NCBI GenBank assembly: GCA_015698045.1
Contig: BLAL01000073.1
Coordinates: 496,001 to 560,000, forward strand
Length of the DNA stretch: 64,000 bases
DNA from: Rhizophagus clarus
Lineage: Eukaryota; Glomeromycota; Glomeromycetes; Glomerales; Glomeraceae
Reading direction: 5' to 3'
The notes under the pieces: generated by a model
Seen by the model: only the letters and a program-made list of their open reading frames with translations
Databases searched by the model: none
What the model was told of the DNA's origin: nothing
Translations under genes and position numbers: made by a program
In this document: positions 22,819 to 35,542 of the stretch, one piece after another
Numbering within the stretch: the first letter of the stretch is position 1
Layout: every line of letters begins with the position of its first letter

Positions 22819-25800
22819 ATGTCCTCGCACACCTCTCAAAATGCTGCTCGACGAGGCGGCAGTTTTCCTAATACTAATAGTAGAAGGGCCAACCGTCATA
22901 ATAAAAGAAATAATAATAATAACTCTGACAACTCCAGCTCTGACGGTGAAGTCACCGCTCAGCAAAAACGCACTAGAACTATTTCAGATACCACTATGGA
23001 TAAAGACTTTGTCGCTTAAGCAGCAGCTGACGTTGAAGTAGACGGTCCCTCTTCTTCTCCTAAAGAAAATAATACTGCTCTCACTTCTCTCGCCTCCCCT
23101 CCGAATGATGCTGCGGCTTCCTCTACACCCTGTAATAACGCGTCTGATGGACTCAACGCGTCCATGCATGCTAGAACAATGACTCCTGCATCTCCCTCTA
23201 ACGCGTCGCCTAATGAGGCTACTGTTGATGATCTCCCTGTTGATATAATTCCTATCTTATCTCCTACCTTTTCCTTTGATAGAAATGATTGGCTGCCCCC
23301 TAATTCAGCTCCCGAAACCTTAAAAAAATTCCCTACGAATAAGGCATTGATAGATGCTGTCAATAACACTTTTTTAGAAATGTACGAATCATACACTGGT
23401 AAAGCAAGAATAACTGGTTCCAACGACTCCAAACGCCTTGTTATTTACTTCTAAACAGCTGAGGCACGTGATGCCTGTGTTGGTGCTGCCCACCAGCAGT
23501 TCCCTGACCTTGTATTCCATGCACACGATCCCAGGCAGCTCTGAAGCAACGAGGATCTCTGAGCCATTCAAGTTACTGACATTCCTTTCTTCCTTACCAA
23601 GGATAATATTGTTTCTTACTTCAAGAAATTCAGTAAAATCGCATCCTGTCGAGTTTACTCCAGAAAAAATGCCAAAGTTCAACAAGCCTGAATTGTCTAT
23701 GATTCTGCACAATCAATCGCCCGCTTTAATTCCCAATGGGCTGTATATTGCTTCTCCACCTGTCTCAGGGTAACCCCATGTCACTACACAGTGGATCAAA
23801 AATCTTCTCGCCACGCATTTGTTGCTACACTCACTCAACTACCCCCTAATACCAAGGATATCGACTTAGCTTCCCTCATTAGAAAACTCAGTACTAAAGC
23901 AGTCAATGTTCCTCTATCTCTATACTCTTACAGGCCCAAAAGATGGGCTTACATCACCTTTCCCTTTCAGGAACTTATGGACGTCGCTATGAAACAACTC
24001 ATTGGCTACCAAGGGCATACCCTGCAATGGAATCTCCCTGATGACACTAATAAACTTTGGTAAGTTAGGATGTGCTCCCAACCAGTGTCTGCTTCGACAA
24101 CAATGGGGCAGAACCCGCAATCATAACCCTGTGACTAGAGATGGAAACAGCTCAGTCAGTTCGGCTCCAGCTCACTTGAATGGTTAAACCGACTTGGAGC
24201 AGCTCAATCTGAACCAACTCAAACTGACTTGAACTGAGTCGACTTGAGTCAACTTGAACCGACTTGAACCGACTTGAGCGGACTTGAGCAGCTTGTGTCA
24301 CATGACATTACACAGATTTCCAAAAAAGGAAATTTTATTTCCTGCGAAAATTGAAAGTATGTTGTGTGAATCTTCCAAAAAATGAAATTATCATGTCGAT
24401 CATTTAATTCTGGCCGGAATTAAAGGTTATTAATCTTTATTAATTTATTTTATTAAAGAATTATATAAAATAATATCAGTTATTAAAAAAAAGTTTGATA
24501 TATTATTATTTTTTCAAATGAATAATTATTTTAATTATTTTCAAAATAACAAAAATGAAAAATTTGTTTTTTTTATTTAAAAAACTGATCTTTGGCTTTT
24601 TTTTTAATAAAAAAATACATTTTTTAATAAAAATATTAATTTCAGTTTTTTATAAAAAAAAAAAAAAAAAATGTAAAATACTTTTTTTAATTAAAAATAC
24701 CAATTTTAGTTTTCTTCTTAAAAAAAAAGAAGAAAGAAAAGTAGGTTTCTTTTATTAAAGAAACTGATTTTTACTTTTTTTTCTTAAAAAAAAATATTTT
24801 TTTCTTTTATTAAAGAAATCAATTTCATTTTTTCTTAAAAAAAGAAAAAAAAAAAGAAAATTAAGTTTTCTTTATTAAAGAGATCAATTTTCATCCCCCC
24901 TTTTAAAAAAAAAGATTATTTTTCATTTTTTTTTTTTTTTTGATAAAAAAACTGAAAAATCAAACTCATTAATTCTCTTAAAAAAAAGGAAAGAAAATAA
25001 GTTTTTTTTATTAAAGTAATCAATTTTTATTTTTTTTTTAAAAGTAAAATTTCAGTTTCTTTATTAAAAAAATTATTTAATTTTTTTTTAGCAAAAAACT
25101 GAAAATCAGTTTTTTTAATTAGTTTTCTTAATAAAAGAAACTTATTTTTTTTTCTTTTTTTTTTTGTTTTTTAAGAAAAAAATATAAAAAGAACCTTATT
25201 TTCTTTTTTTTTAAAAATAAAAAAATCAAAACCCAGTTTCTTTAATTAAAAAAAAAGTATTTTCTTTTTTTAATAAAAAAAACCAAAAATCAGTATTAAA
25301 AAAAGTATTTATTATTTTTTTTTTTAAAAGAAAAACCAAAGATCAGTTTTTTTAAAAGAAAAAAAATATTTTTCATTTAAAATAAAGATGTTCATTATAA
25401 TTATACATTTGAAAATTTTCAGATTTTTTTTAATAAAGAAACGGCTAGAGTTAAATAAAAATTATCCCTTAATTCTGGCCAGAATTAAGTGATTGGCATG
25501 CGAATTTCCTTTTTTGGAGTATTTGTACAATATATATTTCAATTTTCGCAGGGAACAAAATTTCCTTTTTAGGAAATTTGTGCAATGTCACATGACACAG
25601 CTGCATAAGTCCGCTCAACTACTCAAGTCGGTTCAAGTCGAGCTCAAGTAGTTGGCTCAAGTCGGCTTGAGTCAGTTTGAACTGAGCCAAGCTGAGAGCT
25701 ATGAGCTGACTCCAAACCGTGCTCGAGCAGCTCCTTTCTTGAGTTTTACCATCTCTACCTGTGGCTGCACTCAAAGAACATTTTCACATTAGTCAGCCTA

Positions 25801-26559
25801 ATCGCCCTAAAGCTAATTTCCGCTCATGATCCCATTCACGCTCACGCTCTAAGGGCCCTCATAACTCTCAACTGACTCAGCGACAACAGTCTTCTTCCGA
25901 TAAATCCAGAGTCAGCACCCACAACCTTCAATGTACTCGTTCCAAGTCTAATGACAAGGACTGCTCAGTCTCGTTCTCCTCTGTATTACGCCCTTCCCCT
26001 CTCTCATCATCGTTCCTTGTCCCAGCGGGAAGCTAATGATATTTTATCCTTGCTGAAAGCTTTACAGCAAGATATGGCTAACGTACACGCTTGCATCACT
26101 GCGCTTGAACTTAATGACCAACATATGACTCGCATTGAATGACATATTGGTCTACAATTTCTGTCCTCCGCACCCACCTCCCAACAGAATTTTGATATGC
26201 TGATAGACCCGCCTGATCACTCTAATTTATCTGTGGCGCCTGATGCTCACTATCGTGAAAATCTGCTCATGCAATCTCTCACCCCTCTTTTACCTGATTT
26301 TGTCCCAACCAGGTCTATCCTGGCTCCCATCCACACTCAATCCTCACCAGTCACTGCTTCTAACGCTTCCTCATCATCTCTCACCCTTGCTACTATCCCT
26401 TCCCCGAAAATACTATCAATGAAATATAAGCTATCAACGAAAAGCACTCGGCCATTGAAAGTAAAATGGATATGCTCGTTGCCTCTATTAGCGTGCTTCA
26501 TCAGTTCAATTAATACTTCTTCTTCCTCGAACTCAGCTGCTCTGGCTGGTTCCAAATAA
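22819..26559 (+). pseudogene. LINE ORF1 (RNA-binding, RRM-like plus CCHC), interrupted
   Basis: Gag-like nucleic-acid chaperone of the LINE. It starts MSSHTSQNAARRGGSF and has a basic Asn-rich N-terminus, a Ser/Thr/Pro region, then RRM-like stretches (KALIDAVNNTFLEMYESYTG; VTDIPFFLTKDNIVSYFKK; PKRWAYITFPFQELMD). The CCHC zinc knuckle that is intact in the sister copy is lost just before the hAT insertion: DDTNKLW then stop, against NKLCHRCGKLGC. The tail after the insertion includes a heptad-like ILSLLKALQQDMANVHACIT. Stops include TAA at about 23020, TAA at 23453, TGA near 23541 and TGA at 23560. Confidence 0.8.
24136..25757. mobile_element. hAT-like non-autonomous element (hAT-2) in LINE ORF1
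   Basis: Ends TAGAGATGGAAAC (left) and TTTTACCATCTCTA (right), flanked by 8-bp near-duplicates CCTGTGAC (24128-24135) and CCTGTGGC (25758-25765). The uninterrupted sister LINE reads CCTGGTGGCTGCACT at this site. Subterminal regions carry many GACTTGAAC/GTTCAAGTC motifs in opposite orientation at the two ends, typical of hAT binding sites. The interior is an AT-rich TTTATTAAAGAAACTGATTT repeat; no gene. Confidence 0.88.
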
Positions 26560-26606
26560 ACTTATTCCTTTCTTCTTTTCCCGTCTGTTTTTATCATAGT
26601 ATTTTA

Positions 26607-29600
26607 ATGACGGACAATAATTTTAATTATGATTCTTTCGTTCGCAATCCTCCCAACCCTATAGATATAGAAAATCTTTCTTTACATGATTCTTTATTTT
26701 CTCCTAATCATTCATCACCCCCTCCCTTTAATTCCTTTAATATTTCTTCCTTTAATATTAATGGCCTCAAAACCCACTCCTATAACAAAATTGAACTCTT
26801 AAATAATTTCTTTTCTCTTAAACATATCTCTTTCAGTGGTGTCGTTGACACCCATTTACATCCTAAACAAATGCACTTTCTATCAAAATGCTTTTCTAGT
26901 TATACAGTTTTTTCTTCCTCTTTGGATACGTCTCAGCACGTTCACTCTTCTGGGGGCGTTTCACTGTTCATTGAAAATTCTTTGGCCTCTCACGTCCACA
27001 TCTACACTTCCCTTTCATCACGATTGCTCTCTGTTGACTTATACTTCAAAGGCAACATCAAACTACGCATCTTTGTAGTTTACATACCCCCTACCTCTGA
27101 CCAGGTTTTACGAGATGCCACTATAGATTTACTTCTTCAGGCTCTCTCTGATACCAAGCAACTCAGTTTTCATCACGCCGTCTGCGGTGATTTTAACATG
27201 CATCTCGATTATTTCTACCCTATCTTTTTCAACCAGCCCCAGATCGCTTCCAAACGTATTCATCGACTTTTTAATTTTCTTTTGAGCAACAGATACGTTG
27301 ATTTTATTCCCGTCAATTTTTCTGATTCCTTGAGCACCTTTCATCGTGCTAACGTTATCACTCGCATTAACTATGTTTGGTCGTGCCCTCTTCTCAAATC
27401 TTTTTTGCTCACTTCATTCATTTCTGACGCTTGTGACGGCTCTTTATCTGATCACAATCCTGTCATAACTTATTTTGACTCTTTCTTTTTACTTTCTTCC
27501 ATTAAATTAGCCTGTGCTCAACAACTTAAACAATGCACGCGTCATATATTTCTTTTTGACTCTGTAACCCCTTCTTTATGAGATGATTTTTCTGCCCATA
27601 TTGACACACTTTGCAATATCTCTCCTGCTAACTTTGCCTCTTGGCATATTAATCGGATGTGTGAATATCTGCACTCCACTATTATTGCTGGGGCGAATGC
27701 TATCTTGCCTGCACGTACTGTCGGCAATGATCATACCCCTAAACTCCCGAAAGATTTGGAAACCCTCTTGCAACATTATCATTTCCTTAATCGCGTCCTC
27801 CATTCGATTAGACTTTGGCGCAAACATCCGCATACCTTTTCTCCTTCACATGACCGTAAATGGTCTATTTACTTAGTTAGATTGAACAATATTTATTGTC
27901 TTTATAAATCTATTTTTTCTCCCATCCCTGTTTTACCTATGACTTTATCTTCCTGCCGGACAGATAATTTCCAACAGATTTTTGCCACCCTATCTTATAC
28001 TTCCAAATTATTAAGAGGTTTACATCTCTTAAAAGAAAAAGAGTTTCAGGATTTCTCTATTAAATCCCATATTGAAAGTCGTAATCATAATTTTGATACT
28101 GATATTTCTTCTTTTATTAATTCAGCGCTTTTTCGTTCGCATCGCAGAATTATTTTGGATCGTGTTTTTATCGATCACCCTACCACTCCTCAATTGCTAA
28201 CTAACCCAAAGGATATCTCTGATGCTGTGGTTGACCACTTTCAAAATACCGTTCCTATTAAATTCACCCCGCCTTCACACATATCAGCGTTACCTGATAG
28301 GTGGTGCTCTGAGTACTCACCCATGGATTCTGTTTCTCCTGATATTTATGGTTCTCTCTTATCTCCCCCTTCCTTAGAGGAATGGCTTACTACAGTTGCT
28401 TCAATGCCCAACGGCAAGGCCTCGGGTCCCTCTATAATTACATATGAAATGCTCAAGTACCACCAACTCTTTACTTTTAATTTTGATCTGAAAATGTTTT
28501 GCTTTTACTGATATCCCAGATCTATGGCGTCAGGCTATGGTCTTCCCTATCCCCATTGGCGATGTCAATTAAAGAATACCCGTCCAATTACGCTCTTGAA
28601 AGTTATTTAGAAATCTTTCGTCAAGCTTTTCTACAACCGCTTATCTTCCATTCTTGCTACTCACAATGTCCTCACTGGTGGTAATTTTGCTGGGCTGCCT
28701 GGAGGGACCTGCCGTGATCTTATTATAACTCTTGAATCTATCATCTACGATGCAAATTACAATAATTCTCCTCTCTGGATTCTTTCTCAAGATATCTCCA
28801 AAGTGTTTGATTCTGTCAACCTTACTATGTTGAAATTCGCTTTGGAACGTATAGGCTTGCCTGCCTCATCCATCATGCTCATCTTGTCACTTTTTATGAA
28901 TCGATCGAATCAAGTCTTTACGGCACATGGTGATACTTCTTTATATCGGGTCTACATCAGTATTGACCAAGGCGAGGTGGTTTTTCCACTCCTTTGGGTC
29001 ATCTATATTGATCCCCTTCTGTCTGTGCTAAAGAAAGAGATGCTGGATCCTTATATCCTACGATCTTTAACACTTCTTCTGACTATTCTGGATGACGCCT
29101 CTAACCTCGCTATCAATAATTTAGTCTTTATGGATGATTCTACCCTTATCTCTTCGACTAAAGCCAGATTGGAATATATGTTATCCATCACAGAAGAATT
29201 TTACGCGCTGAATAACACTTCTGCTAATCATCAAAAATATGTTTTGTTACCTTTAACTACTACATCCACGATCTCCCCAGTGGAATTCAATTTATCTTTA
29301 TCCTCTTTAAATCTTATTCCTTCTATATCTGTTACCCCTATTTCTGTTACTTCTTCCTTTCACTTTTTAGGCGTTTAGTTCAATATTAAGGGTTCTTGTG
29401 ACTTCATTAGAAAACAAATCGCTGGTGAATGTAATTTGTTCGCTGCTATTCTCTGCCCAGCCAAATTGTCTGTCAAACAAGTCATCTACCTTTACAACAC
29501 GGTGCTCATCCCCAAACTTGAATACCGTATGCAAGTTACTCACTTTTCCGAAAAGGATTGCTATACTGCTACGCAACTTATCCATTCGCTCATTAAACAA

Positions 29601-32158
29601 AAAGCTAATTTTTCTCGCTCCCTGTCCAATCCCTTACTATACCTTTCTCAAGCTCTGGAACTGACTAATTTGTTCTCTCACTTGATTCAATGCCATGTTA
29701 CTAATTTGTTTTTGATGGCTAATTCTTCTACTCTTTTTATTCAACATTTGTTTGTTTATAGATTAATGTTGATTCAATTTCAGTTTTTAATTCCTATTTC
29801 TCCTTTGATGGTGGATGATTGGTCCTTATGGTCCAACATGAACGCCTTTAAATGTGACTATATCGCTTGCACTCTTGCTTCCCTTATCTCTACCCCCTTT
29901 CAACTGCAACATGCTAGTTTCAATTCAATATCTCCGGACCTTACTCTACCTGGCCATACCCCTTTGTATTCGTGTATAAGTCCACAGATTTTCAAGGCTT
30001 GCCTTAAGGTCCTATGAAGACATCACTTGTATTATTTATCGCAACTGACCATGCTTACGGGCTCCCATCTTATTTCCTGGATCACTTATCAGGCCGCTTA
30101 TATTGCTCAATTGGCCGATAAATGTGGTCGCTCTCTCCCACACAAATGGTATCTAGATATCCAGGCACATACTACCATCCCTGACTCCCACGACCACTTG
30201 CACAGTCATTTTGTGTGCTCCTCTTTTGTTACCCCCACTGCCACACTCATCCCTGGTGTTACTACCACCCAGAAGAATAGGCATTGGCTAGTCACACTGG
30301 ATGGACATGATGCTCCTCTTTTTGGCAAACAGCTCAGCGTTCAGCCTAAGAAGGATACTTGCGTAATTGTTCATTGGACATCTGATTGTCTCTCCTTTCC
30401 TGGTGACGTTATCTGTTTTCGCCCATGGCTGGGTTGTGATGCTCACATCCCTTTCTCTTTGGCTAATAAATACGCTGCTATTGCACCTCGTTGCACTTTT
30501 ACAATTTTTCTATTGAAATCACTGATCCTGCCTACCAATTGTGAACGTATTGGACAGACCACCACAGAAGTTATTTCCACCTTTTCTTGGGCTAACCTTT
30601 ATGACACGGTGACCTCTTATTCTAGACGTCTTGATATTTCTCCAGATTTCTCTTCTTCTTCTTTTGTTGTTGACGACGACTTAATCAGAAATTCCCCTTC
30701 CTGTGGCTCATCCTGTCTCCCCTCTCCTATTATTCTTCCACCAGGCTCTCATTATCGCTTTTATACCGATGGTTCCCTTATTAACTTAGGATTGCCAGAT
30801 GTTTCGATAGGCTAGTCTTGGGTGCAGATTATTCATGATGCTGGTTATCTCAACTCTGTGGCGACCTATACTCATGGCACTATACGGCATTAGGCGTGCA
30901 GAAGTAGCTGCAATTTTTGCTGCTCTTAGCGTCTCCCCAGATGATTCTACCATCTCTATTTACACAGATTCGCAGGCTGCCATAGATGGTTTGCGCTTAT
31001 GTGCTTCTTCTTCTTATACTAATAGTCGTTCGTATTATAAGACCACTAACTTTGAACTATGGGCCTCTATTAAGTGCTCTATTCGAGCGAAACGACTGAC
31101 AGTTTTTCCTGTTAAGGTCAAAGGCCATGCAGGCAATTATTGGAATGAATTTGCTGATTCTCTCGCCAATTCTGCATATCACTCTGATGATGCTATTTTT
31201 CTCTCTATGGCTGATTTCACTTCCTCACATAATGTTCACCTGGTTTACGATGACATTGTTTGTGAATCTAACCCTAAGCGCCTTTTCAAACTTTATTATC
31301 AAGCTACTTTCATGAAGGACCTCTTATCGCTTAAACATTTTCAGTTCACTTTCTGTCTACGTGATAGGGATGACTACGTGGTTGACTGGGAACTTATATG
31401 GTTTTCTCTGAATTTTTCTCTGATCTACGATGCCTCCTTTCAAGTTTACCATGCCTCCAGACATTATACCTTTAAATTTAAACTTTTCCTGGATGATTTA
31501 CCCCTTTTGGAAAAATTGAAACTCACCCATCCTGATCTTTATATTGATCTTTGACATGCCGTTCCTGCCACAATCGCAAAGAAGATATATTGCACCTCAT
31601 TCTTTGTCTCAAGCAGCGCTCCATTATGCACCAAATTTTACAATCTTACCAAAATCACTTATTTTCTAAGCTTCGCGAAGCTGGTGAACTGGCTGATTTG
31701 GACCCCACCCCCATGCTCAGGTGGCTTTCTTCTCTTTCTTGTTGGACTGTTTCTTCATCTAATTGGTCCTCTTACGCGCTCATCTGAGGTTGTTTACCTA
31801 CAATGTTTATTGATCTATTGTTAAATTATCTATTCCCAGACAATCAGCTATGAAGGTCGTAGCTGCGATTCACAACAATTTCGTCCAGAAGCTTCGTACA
31901 CGCATTTGAAATCTGCGTACCTATAATAAAAGTAAATGGAAAGACGCAATGAATATCACCTTTAAATTGAAAACTACTCCTCGGCCTTCTAACTTGCCTG
32001 CCACTTCGTATGTGCCTTTCTCTTCATTACATCCTCTGACCCAACTCGTGACTTCACGTAACTCCAGAACTGATTGGATTAAGAACTCGATGATTTAAGG
32101 ATTACCATGGTATAATCATTTCGTTTGGTTTAATGGGTCGTCTAATGGTGCTACTTAA
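26607..32158 (+). pseudogene. LINE ORF2 (APE endonuclease, RT, RNase H), broken
   Basis: Start ATG at 26607 (MTDNNFNYDSFV). The APE-type endonuclease, residues about 45-305, keeps SSFNINGL, CGDFNMH, ITRINYVW and LSDHNPV; its frame ends at 27579 with TGA where the sister copy reads TGG (SQWDDF). RT follows with PNGKASGPSIITYEML, a region with deletions near 28460-28560, then FDSVNLTMLKFALERIGLPA and LVFMDDSTLISS. RNase H has RFYTDGSLINLG, IYTDSQAAIDGLRL and KGHAGNYWNEFADSL. It ends in the zinc-finger-like CRSCHNRKED...LILC and the C-terminal SYVPF segment. TGG has become TAG at 30814. Multiple frame shifts make it non-functional. Confidence 0.9.
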
Positions 32159-32558
32159 TAACAGCTTTTGCAGGATGGGATGTCGATTTTTATAGTGAGC
32201 GTGTTATTCGTTATTATGTTAGCATAGTTGCTTCTACTTTGGTTGGAATATATCAAGGGGGAAGATCTAGGGAAATTTAGTGTAATGCGATTATTCTTTT
32301 AGTTTAATTTTGTTACTTTATTTTTACTTAGGAGACTATATAGCTTTATTTTTAGTTAGTTTTATTTTATTTTGTTTTCTTTCTATTTTTTTTATAAATT
32401 GTATCGATTGAATAATAATTAATAAAGATATTGGCTACTATGTCGCGTTTGCCTTGAATTTAAATTCTAACGATCTGCACACCTTTTTCTACTGATCATT
32501 CTGTTCATTTTTTCTCAAGACAAACTTATCATATAAACTTGTAGTTTTCCTATCTAAA

Positions 32559-34699
32559 ATGTCCTCGCGCACCTCTCAAAATGTTGCTTGATGAGGCGGC
32601 AGTTTCCCTAATACTAACAGTAGAAGGGCCAACCGTCATAATAAAAGAAATAATAATAATAACTCTGACAACTCCAGTTCTGACAGTGAAAGTGCCGCTT
32701 AGCAAAAACGCACTAGAACTCTCTCTAATAATACTATGGATAAAGACTTTGTCGCTGAGGCAGCAGCTGACGTTGGAGTAGATAGTCCCTCTTCTCCTCC
32801 TAAAGAAAATAATACTGCTCTCACTTCTATCTCTTTCCCTCCAAATATTGCTGCGGCTTTGTCTGCGCCTGGCAATAACGCGTCTGATGGATTCAACGTG
32901 TCTATGCATGCCAGAACAATAACTTCTGCATCCCCCCTTAACGCGTTGCCTGATAAGGCTACCGTCGATGATTCCCTTGTTGATCAACTTCCCGTTCAAA
33001 CTCCAACATTTTCTATCGATAGTAATGATTTTCAAGCTGCAGCTGTACCAAACTCAGCCCCCGAAACTTTAAAACTTTTCTCCACAAATAAGGCATTGAT
33101 TGATGCTGTTAACAACACCTTTTTAGAAACCTACGAAGCGTACACTGGTAAAGCTAAGATGACTGGTTCTGGCGATTCTAAACGCCTCGTTATTCATTTC
33201 CAAACAATGAAGGCACGTGATGCTTGTATTAGTGTTGTTTACCAACAGTTTCCCAACCTTGCGTTTCATGCACACGATCCTAAACAGCTCCAGAGTGATG
33301 AAGATCTCTGAGCCATTCAAGTTACCGATATTCCCTTCTTCTTAACCAAAGAGAATATCATGTCTTATTTTAAAAAATTTGGCAACGTTGCGTCCTGCCA
33401 TGTTTACTTTAGGAAAAATGTCAAAATTCAACAAGCCAGAATTGTTTACAATTCTGCCCACTCCATTGTCCATTTTGATACCCAATGGGCCATTTATTGC
33501 TTCTCCACCTGCCTTCAGGTGACTCTATGTCACTATACGGTCGATCAGAAATCTTTCCACCAAGAATTCGTTGCTACATTTACACAATTACCTCCTAACA
33601 CCAAGGATATCGACCTAGCCCCCCTCACTAGAGATCTGGATGCTAAAGCCGTCAATGTTCCTCTCTCCTTGAACTCTTACAAACCCAAGAGATGGGCTTA
33701 CATCACATTCAATTTCCAAGAAACCATGGATGCCGCCATAGAACAGATTATTGGTTTCCAAGGTCATACATTACAATGGAACCTTCCAAACGATACCAAT
33801 AAACTTTGCCACAGATGTGGTAAATTAGGCTGTACTCCCAATCAGTGTCCAAGCCGCCAACAAAGGGATCGTACTAGGGAAAGAAACCTGGTGGCTGCAC
33901 TTAAAGAACGATTCAATATCAATCAACCTGCCAGACCTAAAGAGCATTCTTGCTCAGGTTCTTGTTCATGCTCGCATTTGAAAGGTCCAGGAAACTCTCA
34001 ATCCTCCCAGTCACATAGACCCTCGGCTAACACTTGAAATATTAACAATCCTCACCAGGATTGCTCTAAATCTAGTGATAAATGTAACCGTTCAGTTTCC
34101 TTTTCTACGGTCCTGCGTACTCCTCCTCCCTCTTCAACACCCAATCATGCTATTACTATGTCTCCTCATGAGGCTGCTAATATTTTATCCTTGTTGAAAT
34201 CTCTTCAACAGGACATGGCAGAAGTCTGTGATCGTATCACTGCCATAGAGCTTAATGATAGACGTATGACTCATATTGAATAGCACCTCGGTCTACTATC
34301 CTCACCTGACATCCCAGCCATCAATCAGACTTTGAATATGCTCATTGACACACCAGCTATATCTGATCCTACTGTCACGCTGATGTCCTCTTAACCAGCT
34401 GCTCTGTCTATATAAATGCCTCTCAACCCCTTTTCTCCTGGTTTTATTCCATCACGGCCAGTTAGAGCTCTCATCTCTGCTCCTATTGATATCCCTATTA
34501 TTTCCTCATCATCATCTTCTACCTCTCACACAGTTCCTTCCCCATACAAACTCGCAATGAAATTCAAGCCATTAATGCGAAGCATTCGGCTATAGAAAAC
34601 AAGTTGGACATGCTCGTTAACTCTATTAGCGGTTTTATCAGATCGATTACTTCTTCTTCTTCTTCCCCGAACTCAGCTAATTCAGCTGGTTCTAACTAA
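32559..34699 (+). pseudogene. LINE ORF1 (RRM-like plus CCHC zinc knuckle), several stops
   Basis: The best ORF1 copy here. It starts MSSRTSQNVA, then TGA TGA at 32589-32594 where the sister copy has CGA CGA. The region 32736-33308 is open (MDKDFVAEAAADVGVDSPSS...). TGA at 33309 is followed by AIQVTDIPFFLTKENIMSY, a second RRM-like block (KRWAYITFNFQETMDAAIEQ), and an intact zinc knuckle CHRCGKLGCTPNQC near 33812. A Ser-rich stretch and a coiled-coil-like ANILSLLKSLQQDMAEVCDR end it at TAA 34697-34699, 51 bases before ORF2. It would coat LINE RNA. Further stops at 32700 (TAG) and near 34035, 34281 and 34392. Confidence 0.82.
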
Positions 34700-35542
34700 T
34701 TCTTCTTCCCCCTTATATATTTTCCCGTCTGATTTTATTATTGTACTTTAATGACGGATAATAATTTTAATTATGATTCTTTCGTTCAAAATCCTTCCAT
34801 CCCTGTAGATATAGAAAACCTTTCGTTACATGATTCTTTATTTTCTTCTAATTCTTTATCATCTCCTCCCTTTAATTCTTTTATCATTTCTTCTTTTAAT
34901 ATTAATGGCTTAAATATGCACCCTCATAACAAAATTGAATTGTTAAACAATTTCTTTTCTCTTAAACAAATTTCCTTTGGTGGTGTCGTAGACACCCATT
35001 TACATCCTAAACAAATGCACTTTTTAGCTAAACGCCTTTCTAATTATACTATTTTTTCTTCCGCAGGGATTTCCCTTTTTATTGAAAATTCTTTAGCCTC
35101 TCATGTTCACACATATACATCCTTTTCCTCCCGCTTGCTTTCTGTTGACCTATATTTTAAAGGCAATGTTAAGCTGCGTATTTTTGTTATTTACATCCCT
35201 CCCACCTCTGATCAAGCCTTGCGCAATGACACCATAGACCTTTTAATTCAAGCCTTATCTGATGCCAAAAGGCTAGGTTTCCATCACGCTGTTTGTGGTG
35301 ATTTTAACATGCAATTCCACCACTTTTATCCTATATTTTTTAATCAACCTCAAATTGCTTCTAAACGTATCCACTGCCTTTTCAATTTTCTTTTATCGAA
35401 TAGTTACGTTGACCATATCCCGGTTAATTTTTCTGTTTCTTTAGGCACCTTTCATCGTACTGACATTGTTTCCCGCATAGATTATGTGTGGTTGTGTCCC
35501 CTTCTTAAACAATTTTTACTCACTTCCGTCATTTTTGACGTA

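Larger units (their letters stand above)
22738..32475 (+). mobile_element. LINE copy 3: full-length but inactive, about 8.1 kb without insertion
   Basis: Complete architecture: a 5' UTR of about 80 bp beginning TGCACCTTTTTCTACTGATC, ORF1 (22819-26559), a 47-bp spacer, ORF2 (26607-32158), a 3' UTR of about 310 bp, and the terminal TTGCCTTGAATTTAAATTC (about 32470). It lies head to tail between copies 2 and 4. Many frame breaks, and a hAT-like insertion at 24136-25757. Confidence 0.9.

Noticed and set aside
22984..23432. Minus-strand frames across LINE ORF1
   Set aside because: Shadows of ORF1; the plus-strand reading matches the sister copy codon by codon.
24555..24758. 67-residue Lys/Phe-rich frame
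   Set aside because: Inside the AT-rich core of the hAT-2 element; low complexity.
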